Numbered from the stretch's first letter, positions 9,876-19,578 are shown. The stretch: 64,000 bases of DNA from Photobacterium galatheae (GCF_000695255.1 NZ_JMIB01000006.1:62001-126000); one strand, 5' to 3'. Made by a program: numbers and translations. The notes: generated by a model from the letters alone, not told the origin.

Positions 9876-10018
9876 AAATAGTTCCTTACCCAAAGCGGCC
9901 TGTTTCGTGACAGCCGACACGTTCTCGACAATAGAGGTTTCCCGAAAAGAGGGCTTCGTCAGCCCTGCCTATGATTACTTTAGGAGAAAAAAATCAGATT
10001 GAAAGCAATTACACGCAC

Positions 10019-10043
10019 AAAAAAACCGCCTCTTTCGAGACGG
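10019..10043 (-). terminator. Rho-independent terminator after ubiI
   Basis: On the minus strand, CCGTCTC-GAAA-GAGGCGG is followed by seven T residues (the A run at 10019-10025). It lies 52 bases past the ubiI stop and separates ubiI from gcvH. Confidence 0.9.
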
Positions 10044-10094
10044 CTTCTGTGACAACGACTCAATCACCAGTCAGGTGAAACACCGATTCTCTGA

Positions 10095-11303
10095 TTACGC
10101 TTTCGCAAGTGCCGGCAAGTCACCACTCAACCCCAGCGCCCGCCGCATAAATTGATCTTTGACGCCGGGGGCATGGTTTGCCAGCAGCAGGCCGACATCA
10201 CGCAGTAATTTTTTCGCCGGATGGCTGCCTTCAAATAACTCCCGGAATGCCTGCATGGTCGCAATCATCTTCGCCGCTTCTGCTTTGCGCCAGCGCTCAA
10301 AGTAACGCAGGTGCTGCCGGGCACCGATATCCTTGTCCTGCCGCCAGAGCTGACTCAGCGTCTCAGCCAGACTGGCTGCATCCAGCAATCCCAGATTCAC
10401 CCCCTGCCCTGCCAGCGGATGAATGGTATGAGCGGCATCTCCGATCAGAGCCACACGATCCCGGACAAAGTCACGTGCATAACGCATTCTCAGCGGGACA
10501 ACCTGCCGTTCCCCCGCCAGACTGCACAAGCCCAAACGACAATCAAATGCAGCCGTCAGTTCATGATTGAACGCATCCGAAGTCATGGCCATCAACGCTT
10601 CCGCCTTCTCCGGGGAAACCGACCACACGATAGAGCACAAATCCGGCTCTGCCAGCGGCAAAAATGCAAGCGGGCCATCTGGCGTGAATATTTGCCGGGC
10701 CGTCTGTTGATGAGGCTCCGCGCAACGGATGTTCGCCACCAGTGCATGGTGGCCGTAATCCCAATGGGTCAGAGGAATACTGAGCTGGTTGCGAACCCAG
10801 GAGTTCGCACCGTCTGCACCCACCACCAGTTTGGCCGTCAGGTGCTGTCCGTTATCCAGCGTCAGCCAGGCTTCGTGCTCACCAAACGCCAGCTGTTGGC
10901 AGCGAACTGGGGCCATCAGGCTGACATTGTGCTGCTTTTGGATCTGATCCAGCAAGGATAACTGAATCACACGGTTTTCAACGATGTGTCCCAAATCTGG
11001 CTGGGATAACGCCTGTGCATCAAAACAGATATGGGCAAAGCTGTCCTGTTCCCACACATCCATTTGCTGATAAGGACTGATCCGACGGTCAGCCATGCCC
11101 TGCCAGGCACCAACACGGCGTAAAATCCTTTCACTGGCCCGACTCAGTGCCGACACCCGAACATCAGGCAGTGGCGACAACTCAGGTTCCGGTAAGTGGC
11201 CTTCGATGACGGCAATCCGAAGCTCCGTGTCAGCCAGTGCCGCAGCCAGAGTCAGGCCCACCATACCGCCGCCGATAATCGCTACATCTACGCTTTGCAT
11301 CAT
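10095..11303 (-). CDS. ubiI: UbiI, FAD-dependent ubiquinone C5-hydroxylase
   Basis: This 402-residue flavoprotein monooxygenase acts in aerobic ubiquinone synthesis. It has the Rossmann motif VAIIGGGMVGLTLAAAL near the start and the UbiH/COQ6 signature LIGDAAHTIHPLAGQGVNLG at about residue 285. Two adjacent ATG codons (11303 and 11300) are possible starts. It starts 2 bases after the ubiH stop, so ubiH-ubiI are one transcription unit. Assignment as UbiI rather than UbiF rests on its place after ubiH, the E. coli order. Confidence 0.93.
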   Translation of the reverse strand: MMQSVDVAIIGGGMVGLTLAAALADTELRIAVIEGHLPEPELSPLPDVRVSALSRASERILRRVGAWQGMADRRISPYQQMDVWEQDSFAHICFDAQALSQPDLGHIVENRVIQLSLLDQIQKQHNVSLMAPVRCQQLAFGEHEAWLTLDNGQHLTAKLVVGADGANSWVRNQLSIPLTHWDYGHHALVANIRCAEPHQQTARQIFTPDGPLAFLPLAEPDLCSIVWSVSPEKAEALMAMTSDAFNHELTAAFDCRLGLCSLAGERQVVPLRMRYARDFVRDRVALIGDAAHTIHPLAGQGVNLGLLDAASLAETLSQLWRQDKDIGARQHLRYFERWRKAEAAKMIATMQAFRELFEGSHPAKKLLRDVGLLLANHAPGVKDQFMRRALGLSGDLPALAKA

Positions 11304-11305
11304 GC

Positions 11306-12493
11306 TTATCTGTCCACCTGTCCCATCGCTCGCTTGACCAGCGGCGCTTTCAATACATCCATTGCATTCATTGCCATCAAAGCAGCATTCCGGCCAGCGA
11401 CCATCGGCCAGTGTTCATTGGCAAACAGAGTCACCAGCCCGGTTGTCATGGCAATGGTGGCTGCCTGATCGCCTTCACGACGCTGACGGAACCGACTGAG
11501 TACCGCCATGCTGCCTGCCTCGTCACCGCGCTGAACACCGGCAACAATTTCTTCAGCCAGCGTCATCACATCACGCAGCCCCAGATTGAAGCCTTGCCCC
11601 GCAATCGGGTGCAAAGTTTGTGCGGCATTGCCAACAACAGCAAACCGGTGAGATATCCGGCGCTCGGCCTGTCTCAGGCTCAGCGGATAAGCATACCGCT
11701 GACCGGTTTTCACCAGTTGTCCCAGCCGCCAGCCAAACGCGGCCTGTAACTGCTGTAAAAACAGGTCATCATCCCAGCCCATCACCGTCTGCTGCTGTTC
11801 AGGGGGAACACACCACACCAGCGAGCTGCGTCCCTGGCTCATCGGCAACAAGGCGAGCGGACCGAAAGGCGTAAAACGTTCAAAGGCTTCGCCCTGATGC
11901 GGTATTGCGGTTGATACATTCGCAATCACCGCCACCTGTTCAAAATTCAGTGACGTCTGAGCGATGCCTAACTGAGCGCAACATTCCGACTGCCCGCCAT
12001 CTGCTGCAACCAGTAAATTCGCCTGGCAGGATTCACCAGAAGACAGCTGCAGGGTGATGTGTTCTGTCTTCCGTTCAATCGCCGTGATTTTCTCCGGGCA
12101 GATCAAATCAATCCCAGCACTTTGCGATAATTGTTCATGAAAAACCGCGCCCGCCTGAGCCAATTCGATCACATAGCCCAGGGCTTCAGCGCCGTATTCT
12201 TCAGCCGCGATCCGAACCAGACCCGCATGGCCGCGATCAGAGACATGAATCCGGGAAATCGCGGTCGCTTCGCGCTTTAATGCAGGCCACAGACCAAGCT
12301 GCGTCATCAACTGCATCGATCCCAGAGACAAGGCAATACTGCGGGCATCATAGCCGGGATGACCGGACTGATCCGGCAAAACAGCCTCAACGACAGCGAT
12401 GCGCAGTGCGCCTTCACTCAGCCGGTCCAGCGCCAGCGCCAGACTGGCTCCCGTCATCGCGCCACCGGCAATCACAACATCATACTGCTTCAC
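11306..12493 (-). CDS. ubiH: UbiH, ubiquinone biosynthesis monooxygenase
   Basis: UbiH is the 2-octaprenyl-6-methoxyphenol hydroxylase (C1 hydroxylation in ubiquinone synthesis). The 395-residue protein begins MKQYDVVIAGGAMTGASLAL (FAD GxGxxG variant with Ala) and carries VVGNAAQTLHPIAGQGFNLG near residue 290. In UbiI the corresponding stretch has Asp-Ala-Ala-His instead of Asn-Ala-Ala-Gln, a known UbiH-type difference. It lies 29 bases after ygfB. In E. coli pepP sits between ygfB and ubiH, but here there is no room for it. Confidence 0.94.
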   Translation of the reverse strand: MKQYDVVIAGGAMTGASLALALDRLSEGALRIAVVEAVLPDQSGHPGYDARSIALSLGSMQLMTQLGLWPALKREATAISRIHVSDRGHAGLVRIAAEEYGAEALGYVIELAQAGAVFHEQLSQSAGIDLICPEKITAIERKTEHITLQLSSGESCQANLLVAADGGQSECCAQLGIAQTSLNFEQVAVIANVSTAIPHQGEAFERFTPFGPLALLPMSQGRSSLVWCVPPEQQQTVMGWDDDLFLQQLQAAFGWRLGQLVKTGQRYAYPLSLRQAERRISHRFAVVGNAAQTLHPIAGQGFNLGLRDVMTLAEEIVAGVQRGDEAGSMAVLSRFRQRREGDQAATIAMTTGLVTLFANEHWPMVAGRNAALMAMNAMDVLKAPLVKRAMGQVDR

Positions 12494-12522
12494 GTTTGTT
12501 TTACCTCAGAACCCCACGATGA

Positions 12523-13098
12523 TCAGTGCAGGGTCGGCTTTTCAGCCTGCTCACTCTGGTGCCGGGCAACCAGTTCAAAATAACAGGTCAACGCACACAT
12601 ACGGACATGTTCAATGACTTGTTCAAACAAGGCAGCCTGCTCTTCCATGTCATCGTCTTCATCAATGCCCAGCTGTGCAATATCCTGCAAATCACCCAGC
12701 GCTTCCTGGACGGTGGCCGGTAATTTCTCATGATTCAATCCCATCAAGCCCAGCCCGGACAAGAAACAGTTCACCCACTCGCTCAAGGCTTCTGCGCGAT
12801 CCATCAAGTCCGATTCATCATTCGGCAGCAGTAAAGTCACCTCAAAGCCAGTGCTCGCCAAGGCTTTGGCGGTCATTTCCACCAGACTTTGCGTCAATGT
12901 TCTGGCTTCACCACCCAGCGATTCACCGTTATTGGCATAATCTGCGATCGGACCAATCCACTGTTCTCCATCTGCGGGTAAACCACCACACAGCATACCG
13001 GTCAGCAGTCCGTGCAGTTCAGCTGGCGTCACGGCCAGAGACTGAATTTTCAAGGCGGTTTCAACCGCTTCATATGCCGGCAACTTTACTTCGCTCAT
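12523..13098 (-). CDS. ygfB: YgfB/UPF0149 family protein
   Basis: A 191-residue acidic cytoplasmic protein of the UPF0149 family, with the family N-terminal LTPAELHGLLTGMLCGG-like segment (here VTPAELHGLLTGMLCGGL) and the conserved FLSGLGL in the middle. Its E. coli function is unclear; in Pseudomonas a homologue modulates ampDh3 expression. It is the first gene of the ygfB-ubiH-ubiI unit and is divergent from zapA. Confidence 0.92.
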   Translation of the reverse strand: MSEVKLPAYEAVETALKIQSLAVTPAELHGLLTGMLCGGLPADGEQWIGPIADYANNGESLGGEARTLTQSLVEMTAKALASTGFEVTLLLPNDESDLMDRAEALSEWVNCFLSGLGLMGLNHEKLPATVQEALGDLQDIAQLGIDEDDDMEEQAALFEQVIEHVRMCALTCYFELVARHQSEQAEKPTLH

Positions 13099-13465
13099 GG
13101 GCTTTTCACCTTAATCAGTTGGTGTCAATGGGTTAGGGATATGCTACCACTAAGGCCGGTTGCAGGCTAACGTAAAGCAGAAGAGGATGGATGCATCCAT
13201 CATTTTTGCTGCCTCCCTCCAGCCAAATGACAGAAAAAACACCGAACTGATGAAGAACTGTCTCCCTGGGGGTCTCCCTTCCATCAGACCCGGTCGTGCG
13301 CTTGCAAGTTAAATAGGCTTTTTCTATATTAGCCGCAGTTGTATCCAAATCCCCTCAGAAGTCTGGTTCACAAGCTTGATACCGTTCACGGTCTATGTCG
13401 CTTGAGGTCACTTGGGGAGAATGGCTCAATCAATTCACAGTGACTGACACGGAACCAAGACAGCT
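13099..13465. other. Divergent ygfB/zapA intergenic region
   Basis: There is no gene in these 367 bases. They hold the zapA promoter candidate at 13302-13330 and, on the other side, the leader of ygfB. A long untranslated leader of about 130 bases would precede zapA. Confidence 0.5.
13302..13330 (+). promoter_or_regulatory. Candidate sigma-70 promoter for zapA
   Basis: TTGCAA (13302-13307), a 17-base spacer and TATATT (13325-13330) give a good sigma-70 match upstream of zapA. No experimental support. Confidence 0.5.
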
Positions 13466-13768
13466 ATGAGCTCGCAGGCAGTTGAAATTGAAATTTTAGG
13501 CCGTACCCTTAAGGTGAATTGTCCTGAAGGCCAGGAGGCGGCATTGCGTGCAGCGGCAGCGGATTTTGATAACCGTCTGCAAGAACTGTCTCAGCGAACC
13601 AAAATCTCTAACCCAGAACAGCTACTGATGTTTACCGGGCTGAATATTTGCAGCGAGCTGCACAAAGAACGCAGAGAATTTAACAGTAATGCCCAATCTG
13701 TGTCCGACCGAATCGGACAATTAGCAGAAAGCTTAGATCAGGCATTGCAAAATCAACCGCAACGTTGA
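13466..13768 (+). CDS. zapA: ZapA, Z-ring-associated cell division protein
   Basis: A 100-residue protein with an N-terminal beta domain (VEIEILGRTLKVNCPEGQE) and a long C-terminal coiled coil. ZapA cross-links FtsZ protofilaments. Length and pattern match gamma-proteobacterial ZapA (109 in E. coli). It lies directly before the 6S RNA gene and ygfA, the conserved trio. Confidence 0.94.
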   Translation: MSSQAVEIEILGRTLKVNCPEGQEAALRAAAADFDNRLQELSQRTKISNPEQLLMFTGLNICSELHKERREFNSNAQSVSDRIGQLAESLDQALQNQPQR

Positions 13769-13772
13769 TAAT
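13745..13772 (+). promoter_or_regulatory. Promoter of the 6S RNA gene inside the zapA 3' end
   Basis: TTGCAA (13745-13750), a 16-base spacer and GATAAT (13767-13772) predict a start at about 13778-13779, exactly where the 5' strand of the 6S closing stem begins. The -35 overlaps the last zapA codons. Confidence 0.6.
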
Positions 13773-13777
13773 GAATT

Positions 13778-13957
13778 GACCCTGGGGTGTACGTCAGCGA
13801 ATCGACGTCCCCGAGCCGATAAGCAAAAAACCAGGATCGGCTTTTATCCGCTATTGAGCATGCTCAGCATGACTGAGAAGCCTACGGCTGATGCTGCCAA
13901 TCCACCTTGAACGTCTGGTTCAAGGGCAACAATTCGCAACGGCACCCTGGGGTACTC
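13778..13957 (+). ncRNA. ssrS: 6S RNA
   Basis: 6S RNA binds sigma-70 RNA polymerase in stationary phase. The 5' end (ACCCTGGGGTG) pairs over 11 positions with the 3' end (CACCCTGGGGT), forming the closing stem. The strongly conserved central segments CCGAGCCGAT, TTGAGCATGCTC, GAGAAGCC and CACCTTGAAC...GGTTCAAGGG are all present in the usual order. It sits between zapA and ygfA, the standard location. The ends are approximate to a few bases. Confidence 0.95.
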
Positions 13958-14024
13958 CTTCTTATTGATCCTGCTCACAGCCAGCAGTATTTTCCAGAGC
14001 AGGCGACGACGGGTACAGCATGAT

Positions 14025-14648
14025 ATGGATGCCTTCCACCGCCACGGCCAGGCTGGCCAAATAACACAATCCACCCGACAGCAACTTCGTCAGCAAGTGC
14101 GCCTGAAACGTCAGGCACTCACACTGCATCAACAGGAACAGGCGAGCAAAGCCGTTCTGGCACGATTTAACCAGCTTCAGGATGTCCATCACGCCCAACA
14201 TATTGCGATTTATCTCAGTAATGACGGCGAACTGGATACCGGACCACTGATTGAATGGTTATGGCACCATGGTAAAACGGTTTACCTGCCCGTGTTACAT
14301 CCCTTCAGCAAAGGCCACCTGCTGTTTTTACACTACCATCCAGACAGCCGCATGCACTGTAACCGCTATGGCATTGCAGAGCCTGTACTGGATGTTCGCC
14401 ATGTAAAACCGGTACATGAACTGGATTTAATGTGCACGCCCATGGTTGCTTTTGATGAACAAGGTCAGCGACTGGGGATGGGCGGTGGCTATTATGACCG
14501 CACGCTGAGCCAGTGGCATCATCATGGCACAGGCCCCCGACCGCTGGGGCTGGCACATGACTGCCAGCAGGTCCGTCACTTGCCATGCGAAGCCTGGGAT
14601 GTTCCCTTGCCCGCCATCATCACCCCTTCGGCTTACCATCATTGGTAA
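14025..14648 (+). CDS. ygfA: 5-formyltetrahydrofolate cyclo-ligase family protein
   Basis: This roughly 207-residue enzyme converts 5-formyl-THF to 5,10-methenyl-THF with ATP. The C-terminal signature [12 protein letters not shown] (near residue 145) and the N-terminal [15 protein letters not shown] basic helix identify the family. The frame is open back to a TTG at 13965, within the 3' margin of 6S RNA, but the ATG at 14025 gives a length nearer to E. coli (182). In E. coli it is co-transcribed with 6S RNA and linked to persister formation. Confidence 0.92.
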   Translation: MDAFHRHGQAGQITQSTRQQLRQQVRLKRQALTLHQQEQASKAVLARFNQLQDVHHAQHIAIYLSNDGELDTGPLIEWLWHHGKTVYLPVLHPFSKGHLLFLHYHPDSRMHCNRYGIAEPVLDVRHVKPVHELDLMCTPMVAFDEQGQRLGMGGGYYDRTLSQWHHHGTGPRPLGLAHDCQQVRHLPCEAWDVPLPAIITPSAYHHW

Positions 14649-14766
14649 ACATCTGAATCACAGGATATCTAAACAGGGATCTCAGTCATGTTTTTCCAAT
14701 GTCAGCAATCGCAGGGTCGGCTATAATCAGCGCTCGCATACTGTTGGCCATCACGAGGAGAAAGGC

Positions 14767-15426
14767 ATGACACAAGATGAAATGAAAAAAGCGGCGGGCT
14801 GGGCAGCCCTGGACTATGTGACCAAAGGCAGCATTGTCGGCGTTGGCACCGGCTCGACCGTCAATCACTTCATCGATGCCCTGGCCACCCGCAAAGAAGA
14901 AATCAAAGGGGCGGTTTCCAGTTCCGTTGCTTCCACCAAGCGTCTGGAAGAGCTGGGCATCCCAGTCTTTGATGCCAACGAAGTATCTGCACTGGATATT
15001 TATGTTGATGGTGCCGATGAAATCAATGCTGAATTTGACATGATCAAAGGTGGCGGTGCCGCCCTGACGCGTGAAAAAATCGTGGCTGCAATTGCCAAGA
15101 AATTTATCTGTATTGTCGATAACACCAAAGAAGTCGACGTACTGGGCCAATTTCCACTGCCTGTTGAAGTGATTCCAATGGCCCGTTCTTTCATTGGCCG
15201 TGAACTGGTCAAACTGGGCGGTGACCCGGTCTACCGTGAAGGTGTGGTCACAGACAACGGCAACATCATTTTGGATGTCCACAGTCTGAAAATCACCAAC
15301 CCGAAAGCACTGGAAGATCAAATCAATGCTCTGCCGGGCGTCGTCACCGTTGGCCTGTTTGCGCATCGTGGCGCAGATGTCCTGCTGGTTGGCACACCAG
15401 AGGGCGTCAAAACTGTCACTAAATAA
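14767..15426 (+). CDS. rpiA: Ribose-5-phosphate isomerase A
   Basis: RpiA interconverts ribose-5-phosphate and ribulose-5-phosphate. The 219-residue sequence matches E. coli RpiA in length and in the motifs [20 protein letters not shown] and [12 protein letters not shown], which hold the catalytic Asp, Glu and Lys. GAGGAGAAAGGC lies directly before the ATG at 14767. Followed by a terminator and then serA. Confidence 0.98.
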   Translation: MTQDEMKKAAGWAALDYVTKGSIVGVGTGSTVNHFIDALATRKEEIKGAVSSSVASTKRLEELGIPVFDANEVSALDIYVDGADEINAEFDMIKGGGAALTREKIVAAIAKKFICIVDNTKEVDVLGQFPLPVEVIPMARSFIGRELVKLGGDPVYREGVVTDNGNIILDVHSLKITNPKALEDQINALPGVVTVGLFAHRGADVLLVGTPEGVKTVTK

Positions 15427-15458
15427 CGGTTTTGACGCTTTTCCTACGGCTTGATGAC

Positions 15459-15486
15459 AAAACGGCATAATATATGCCGTTTTTTC
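15459..15486 (+). terminator. Terminator after rpiA
   Basis: ACGGCAT-AATAT-ATGCCGT with an A run before and TTTTTT after forms a strong rho-independent terminator 33 bases past the rpiA stop. Confidence 0.9.
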
Positions 15487-15677
15487 TTATCCATTTCGTA
15501 ATATTCTCGCCAGGCCACCGAATTTTTTGGTACTTTAGTGAGAACGCAATCGTTTAAGCTCACCAGACGGCAATACAGGGTGTACGCCTGTCACCATCCC
15601 CCCATCACTCTGGAATGGGGCGGGAGCATATCCTGCTCGCTGAATGGAATACCCGTTGTTTTTAAGGAAAAGAACCT

Positions 15678-16907
15678 ATGGCTAAAGTTTCTCTGGATAA
15701 AGACAAAATTAAAATCCTGCTCCTGGAAGGCGTTCATCCCTCTGCACTGGAAGTCCTCAATCAAGCTGGTTACGAGAACATTGAATATCACAAAGGCTCC
15801 CTCGCCGGTGAAGAGCTTCTGGAAGCAATCAAAGACGCACACTTCGTGGGCATCCGTTCCCGCACTCAGCTGACCTCAGAAGTCTTTGATGCTGCTAAGA
15901 AACTGATCGCTGTCGGTTGTTTCTGTATCGGCACCAACCAGGTTGATCTGGCTGAAGCCAGCCGCCGTGGTATCCCTGTCTTCAACGCCCCGTTCTCAAA
16001 TACCCGCAGCGTCGCTGAACTGGTGCTGGGTGAAATTCTTTTACTGCTGCGTGGTATTCCAGAGAAAAACGCCAAAGCCCACCGTGGTGAATGGCTGAAA
16101 AGTGCCGACACTTCTTTCGAAGCCCGCGGGAAGAAGCTGGGGATCATCGGCTACGGCCACATCGGTACACAGCTCAGCATTCTGGCTGAAAATCTGGGCA
16201 TGGATGTGTATTTCTATGACATTGAAAACAAACTGACCCTGGGGAACGCCACTCAGGTCGATACCCTGAGCGAGTTGCTGAACAAAGCCGATGTCATCAC
16301 ACTGCATGTCCCGGAAACGCTGGATACCCAGAATATGATGGGCGCAGAAGAATTTGCTCGCATGAAGCCAGGCGCAATCTTTATTAATGCTGCCCGCGGG
16401 ACTGTGGTTGACATTGACGCACTGTGCAGCGCACTGGAAAGCAAACATCTGGCCGGTGCCGCCATTGATGTCTTCCCTGTAGAACCCAAAACCAATAGCG
16501 ATCGGTTTGAGTCTCCTCTGACACGATTCGACAATGTAATCCTGACACCGCATATTGGTGGTTCAACACAGGAAGCACAACAGAATATCGGTATTGAAGT
16601 TGCCGGTAAGATTGTGAAGTACTCTGACAATGGTTCCACTGTCTCGGCAGTTGGCTTCCCGGAAGTTTCGTTGCCGGAGCACCGCGGTTGTTCTCGTCTG
16701 CTGCACATTCACGAAAACCGCCCGGGCATTTTGAACCAAATCACCACGATTTTCGCGTCAGAAGGCATCAATATCGCGGCGCAATACCTGCAAACCAGCC
16801 CTGAACTGGGTTACGTCGTGATTGATGTCGAAACCGAACGTGCAGAAGAAGCGCTCAATAAACTCAAGGCAATCGACGGCACCATTCGTGCCCGTATCCT
16901 GCATTAA
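15678..16907 (+). CDS. serA: D-3-phosphoglycerate dehydrogenase
   Basis: SerA oxidises 3-phosphoglycerate, the first step of serine synthesis. The 409-residue chain has a substrate domain, the NAD-binding motif GYGHIGTQ near residue 160, the catalytic HIGG (about 293) and a C-terminal ACT domain (HIHENRPGILNQI onwards, about 335-409) that binds serine for feedback inhibition. Length equals E. coli SerA (410). It has its own leader after the rpiA terminator and ends in a bidirectional terminator. Confidence 0.98.
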   Translation: MAKVSLDKDKIKILLLEGVHPSALEVLNQAGYENIEYHKGSLAGEELLEAIKDAHFVGIRSRTQLTSEVFDAAKKLIAVGCFCIGTNQVDLAEASRRGIPVFNAPFSNTRSVAELVLGEILLLLRGIPEKNAKAHRGEWLKSADTSFEARGKKLGIIGYGHIGTQLSILAENLGMDVYFYDIENKLTLGNATQVDTLSELLNKADVITLHVPETLDTQNMMGAEEFARMKPGAIFINAARGTVVDIDALCSALESKHLAGAAIDVFPVEPKTNSDRFESPLTRFDNVILTPHIGGSTQEAQQNIGIEVAGKIVKYSDNGSTVSAVGFPEVSLPEHRGCSRLLHIHENRPGILNQITTIFASEGINIAAQYLQTSPELGYVVIDVETERAEEALNKLKAIDGTIRARILH

Positions 16908-16935
16908 TCGTTCCGTTTTCTTCCTTGTCAACAAC

Positions 16936-16963
16936 AAGAAGCTCGCCATATGGCGAGCTTCTT
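16936..16963. terminator. Bidirectional terminator between serA and yggE
   Basis: A perfect 13-base inverted repeat (AAGAAGCTCGCCA and its complement, TA loop) followed by CTTT on the plus strand lies between convergent genes. Confidence 0.85.
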
Positions 16964-16989
16964 TCTTTCGATGCAAGACAAGCTGAGAA

Positions 16990-17685
16990 TTACTTTTCCA
17001 GACGGAAAACCACTTCCACACGATCACGGAAGGTGATTTCAGCATCCTGATAGGTTGCTTTAGTTTCAATCGATGCATCCATGGCCATGCGTGCCATCAC
17101 TGGACGAGGCATTGAATCGAAGTAACGAATATTCCAAACGCCTTCAATATCAGTATCAAAACCTTTCGCCAGTGACTTCGCCTTGCTCTGTGCATCTTTA
17201 ATCGCAGCCTGACGTGCCTGCTCCTGATACTTTTCAGCATCACTGACTTTCAGCTCAATATTCTGGATATGGTTGATCCCATCCCCCAGCGCATTGTCCA
17301 GATAAGTGTTAAGTTTATCCAGCTCACGGACCATGACGGTCACCTGACGCGTCGCCTGATAACCCACCAGTTCAGGCGGATTATCGTTGCTTCGGTGGTA
17401 TTGCGGGTGCAGATAAATATTAGCGCTTTCGATATCCGCACGCTTCACCCCACTCTTTTGCAGACGGTCCATGAATGCAGTGACTGCTTTATCGACAGCC
17501 TGCTTGGCTTCCTGTGCAGATTTACGGGTTTCTTCAACCGCAACTGTGAACATCGCCATATCAGGCTGAGCGGTGACTTCGCCCACACCAATGGTTTCCA
17601 GTCGCGGAAAGCTGTCCTCTGCCATCGCCAGAGGGCTAAGCAGTGTGGCACCACCGAAACAAACTGCAAGCAAGGTTTTCTTCAT
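16990..17685 (-). CDS. yggE: YggE-type SIMPL-domain periplasmic protein
   Basis: A 231-residue exported protein with a signal peptide of about 22 residues (ending LAMA) and one SIMPL/DUF541 domain filling the rest. E. coli YggE (246) occupies the same position next to argP/argO and has been linked to oxidative stress defence, with no known biochemical activity. It follows argP on the minus strand after a 176-base gap. Confidence 0.88.
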   Translation of the reverse strand: MKKTLLAVCFGGATLLSPLAMAEDSFPRLETIGVGEVTAQPDMAMFTVAVEETRKSAQEAKQAVDKAVTAFMDRLQKSGVKRADIESANIYLHPQYHRSNDNPPELVGYQATRQVTVMVRELDKLNTYLDNALGDGINHIQNIELKVSDAEKYQEQARQAAIKDAQSKAKSLAKGFDTDIEGVWNIRYFDSMPRPVMARMAMDASIETKATYQDAEITFRDRVEVVFRLEK

Positions 17686-17861
17686 AACACCATCCCAATC
17701 AATTGATAAATGACACCCAGCCTTTCAGAAATCGCACGGGCATCGGTTGTTTAATCTTGTGCAGGGTTGGACACGCCGATGGAGAAATTTATCCCTGCTT
17801 TACATCAATTTACACAATTTTCTTATGAAACAGGCCGAACAAAACCATTTCAGAAACGGTT

Positions 17862-18758
17862 TTACTGCGGCAGTTTATGCCGGGCATGATCCAGCAACTG
17901 AGCGGTCACTTCGCTGAACACACCACTTTCCAGCGCCCAGTGATGCCAGTAAATTCGCCGGGTCAGCATAATGCCTGGCGTCAGATTAACCAGTGCGCCA
18001 CTCGCCAGCTCTTCTTCAATTTGCACCTTCGGGATCAGGCAATAAGCCACGCCATGCAACGCCAGCTTGACGAATGCTTCCGAGGAACGCACCCGGTGCG
18101 TCAGAACACTGCCCCGCGGCAGGTTGAAATGCTGCTGAATAAAGACTTCATGCATATCGTCGTACTGATCGAAGGCGACTGCTGGCGCGCCCATCAAGGT
18201 ATCGCGGTTCACACCATCGGAAAAATAAGTCGCCTGAAAGTCGGGGCTGGCGACACAGAGATAATCCATCCGGCCAAGATAATCGGCTACACAGCCTGGC
18301 ATTGGCGTAGCTTCCATACTGATCGCGCCAACAACTTCCCCACTGCGTAACCGGTCGAGGGTGCGGCTTTCATCCTCCAGCATCAGATTGATTTCGATGC
18401 GCCGTTGCTTCAGCAACGGACTGAGTGCCGGGAGGAGCCAGGTTGCCAGACTGTCGGCATTGGAAGCAATCGACATTTGCAGCGGCTGGCTCTGCTCGCC
18501 AGGGCGGATATCCGGCAACAGTTCCTGTTCCAGTAGGCGTACACGGCGATACAGCCCCAGCAACTTCTGTCCTGCCGGGGTCGGACGCGGCGGCTGTTCA
18601 CGCACCAGTAAGGGCTGGGCCATATGTTTTTCCAGCTGTTTGATACGCTGCGATACCGCAGACTGGGTAATACACAACACTTCCGCGGCCCGCTCAAAGC
18701 CTCGCTGAGACACGACGGCATCCAACGCCTGTACCCAGCGGTAATCGAGTCCTTCCAT
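17862..18758 (-). CDS. argP: ArgP (IciA), LysR-type regulator
   Basis: A 298-residue LysR-family regulator with an N-terminal winged HTH ([21 protein letters not shown], about 20-40) and a ligand-binding domain. ArgP controls argO and other genes in response to lysine and arginine. It is divergent from argO with a 139-base shared upstream region, the classical arrangement in which ArgP binds the argO promoter. Confidence 0.95.
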   Translation of the reverse strand: MEGLDYRWVQALDAVVSQRGFERAAEVLCITQSAVSQRIKQLEKHMAQPLLVREQPPRPTPAGQKLLGLYRRVRLLEQELLPDIRPGEQSQPLQMSIASNADSLATWLLPALSPLLKQRRIEINLMLEDESRTLDRLRSGEVVGAISMEATPMPGCVADYLGRMDYLCVASPDFQATYFSDGVNRDTLMGAPAVAFDQYDDMHEVFIQQHFNLPRGSVLTHRVRSSEAFVKLALHGVAYCLIPKVQIEEELASGALVNLTPGIMLTRRIYWHHWALESGVFSEVTAQLLDHARHKLPQ

Positions 18759-18897
18759 GTCCCCTCTCTTGGTTATTAGCCGTTCTAATAAATCATAAAA
18801 ATTATTAGTTTTACTAAATCATAGCGAGCCATTTAAGCTTTAGCCAGTTGAAAGTTTTAGCCCATTTTCACAATTTCGAATAAGGATCACACCACTC

Positions 18898-19518
18898 ATG
18901 AGTCTATGGCCATTACTCCAAGGCTTTGGTCTTGGCGCCAGTATGATTATTCCGATCGGCGCGCAAAATGCTTATGTGCTGAATCAGGGCATCAAGCGCA
19001 ATCACCACCTGACCACAGCGACGGTCTGCAGTCTGCTGGACATGCTGTTCATCAGCTTAGGCGTCTTTGGCGGCGGCGCGCTGCTCTCAAGTAATGAAAC
19101 TGTTTTAACAGTTGTCACCCTGGGCGGTATCGCGTTTCTCGTGTTTTATGGCAGCCTGTCCCTGAAAAGTGCCTTCAGTCATGCTTCCGCAGAAGAGGCT
19201 CAGGCACAAATGCTGGCCCGCGGGCGTCGTGCTGTGATTGCCGGCGCACTGGCAGTGACCGTGCTGAACCCTCACCTGTATCTGGATACCGTGGTGATTC
19301 TGGGTTCAATCGGCGGGCAGTTCGAAGGCCACGACCGCATTGCGTTTGCAATCGGCACGATGCTGGCTTCTTTTGTCTGGTTCTTTACCCTTTCGATTGC
19401 GGCTGCAAAGATGGCACCGACCTTATCTCAGCCTCATGTAAAACGAGGCATTGATATCGCCGTCGCCGCGATGATGTTTGTGATTGCAGCCCATTTAGCC
19501 AAAGGATTGCTGGCTTAA
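18898..19518 (+). CDS. argO: ArgO, LysE-family arginine exporter
   Basis: A 206-residue inner-membrane exporter with about six hydrophobic helices and the LysE-family N-terminal pattern GASMIIPIGAQNAYVLNQG. NPHLYLDTVVILGSIGGQ is the second conserved motif. It exports arginine and some toxic analogues. AAGGA lies about 11 bases upstream of the ATG. It is divergent from, and probably activated by, argP. Confidence 0.95.
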   Translation: MSLWPLLQGFGLGASMIIPIGAQNAYVLNQGIKRNHHLTTATVCSLLDMLFISLGVFGGGALLSSNETVLTVVTLGGIAFLVFYGSLSLKSAFSHASAEEAQAQMLARGRRAVIAGALAVTVLNPHLYLDTVVILGSIGGQFEGHDRIAFAIGTMLASFVWFFTLSIAAAKMAPTLSQPHVKRGIDIAVAAMMFVIAAHLAKGLLA

Positions 19519-19530
19519 GCCTCGCCAAAC

Positions 19531-19558
19531 AACAATGGAGCCAAACGGCTCCATTGTT
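19531..19558. terminator. Hairpin between argO and mscS
   Basis: A perfect 12-base inverted repeat AACAATGGAGCC/GGCTCCATTGTT with loop AAAC lies between the convergent argO and mscS stops. No long T run. Confidence 0.7.
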
Positions 19559-19578
19559 CATGGTCAGTTTCGAAAAAA

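Noticed and set aside
9876..10018. Possible glycine riboswitch upstream of gcvH
   Set aside because: An AGGGCT/AGCCCT hairpin is present, but the conserved glycine-aptamer core segments are not visible in the leader.
13133..13348. A 71-codon frame upstream of ygfB
   Set aside because: Overlaps the zapA promoter candidate and has no protein-like features.
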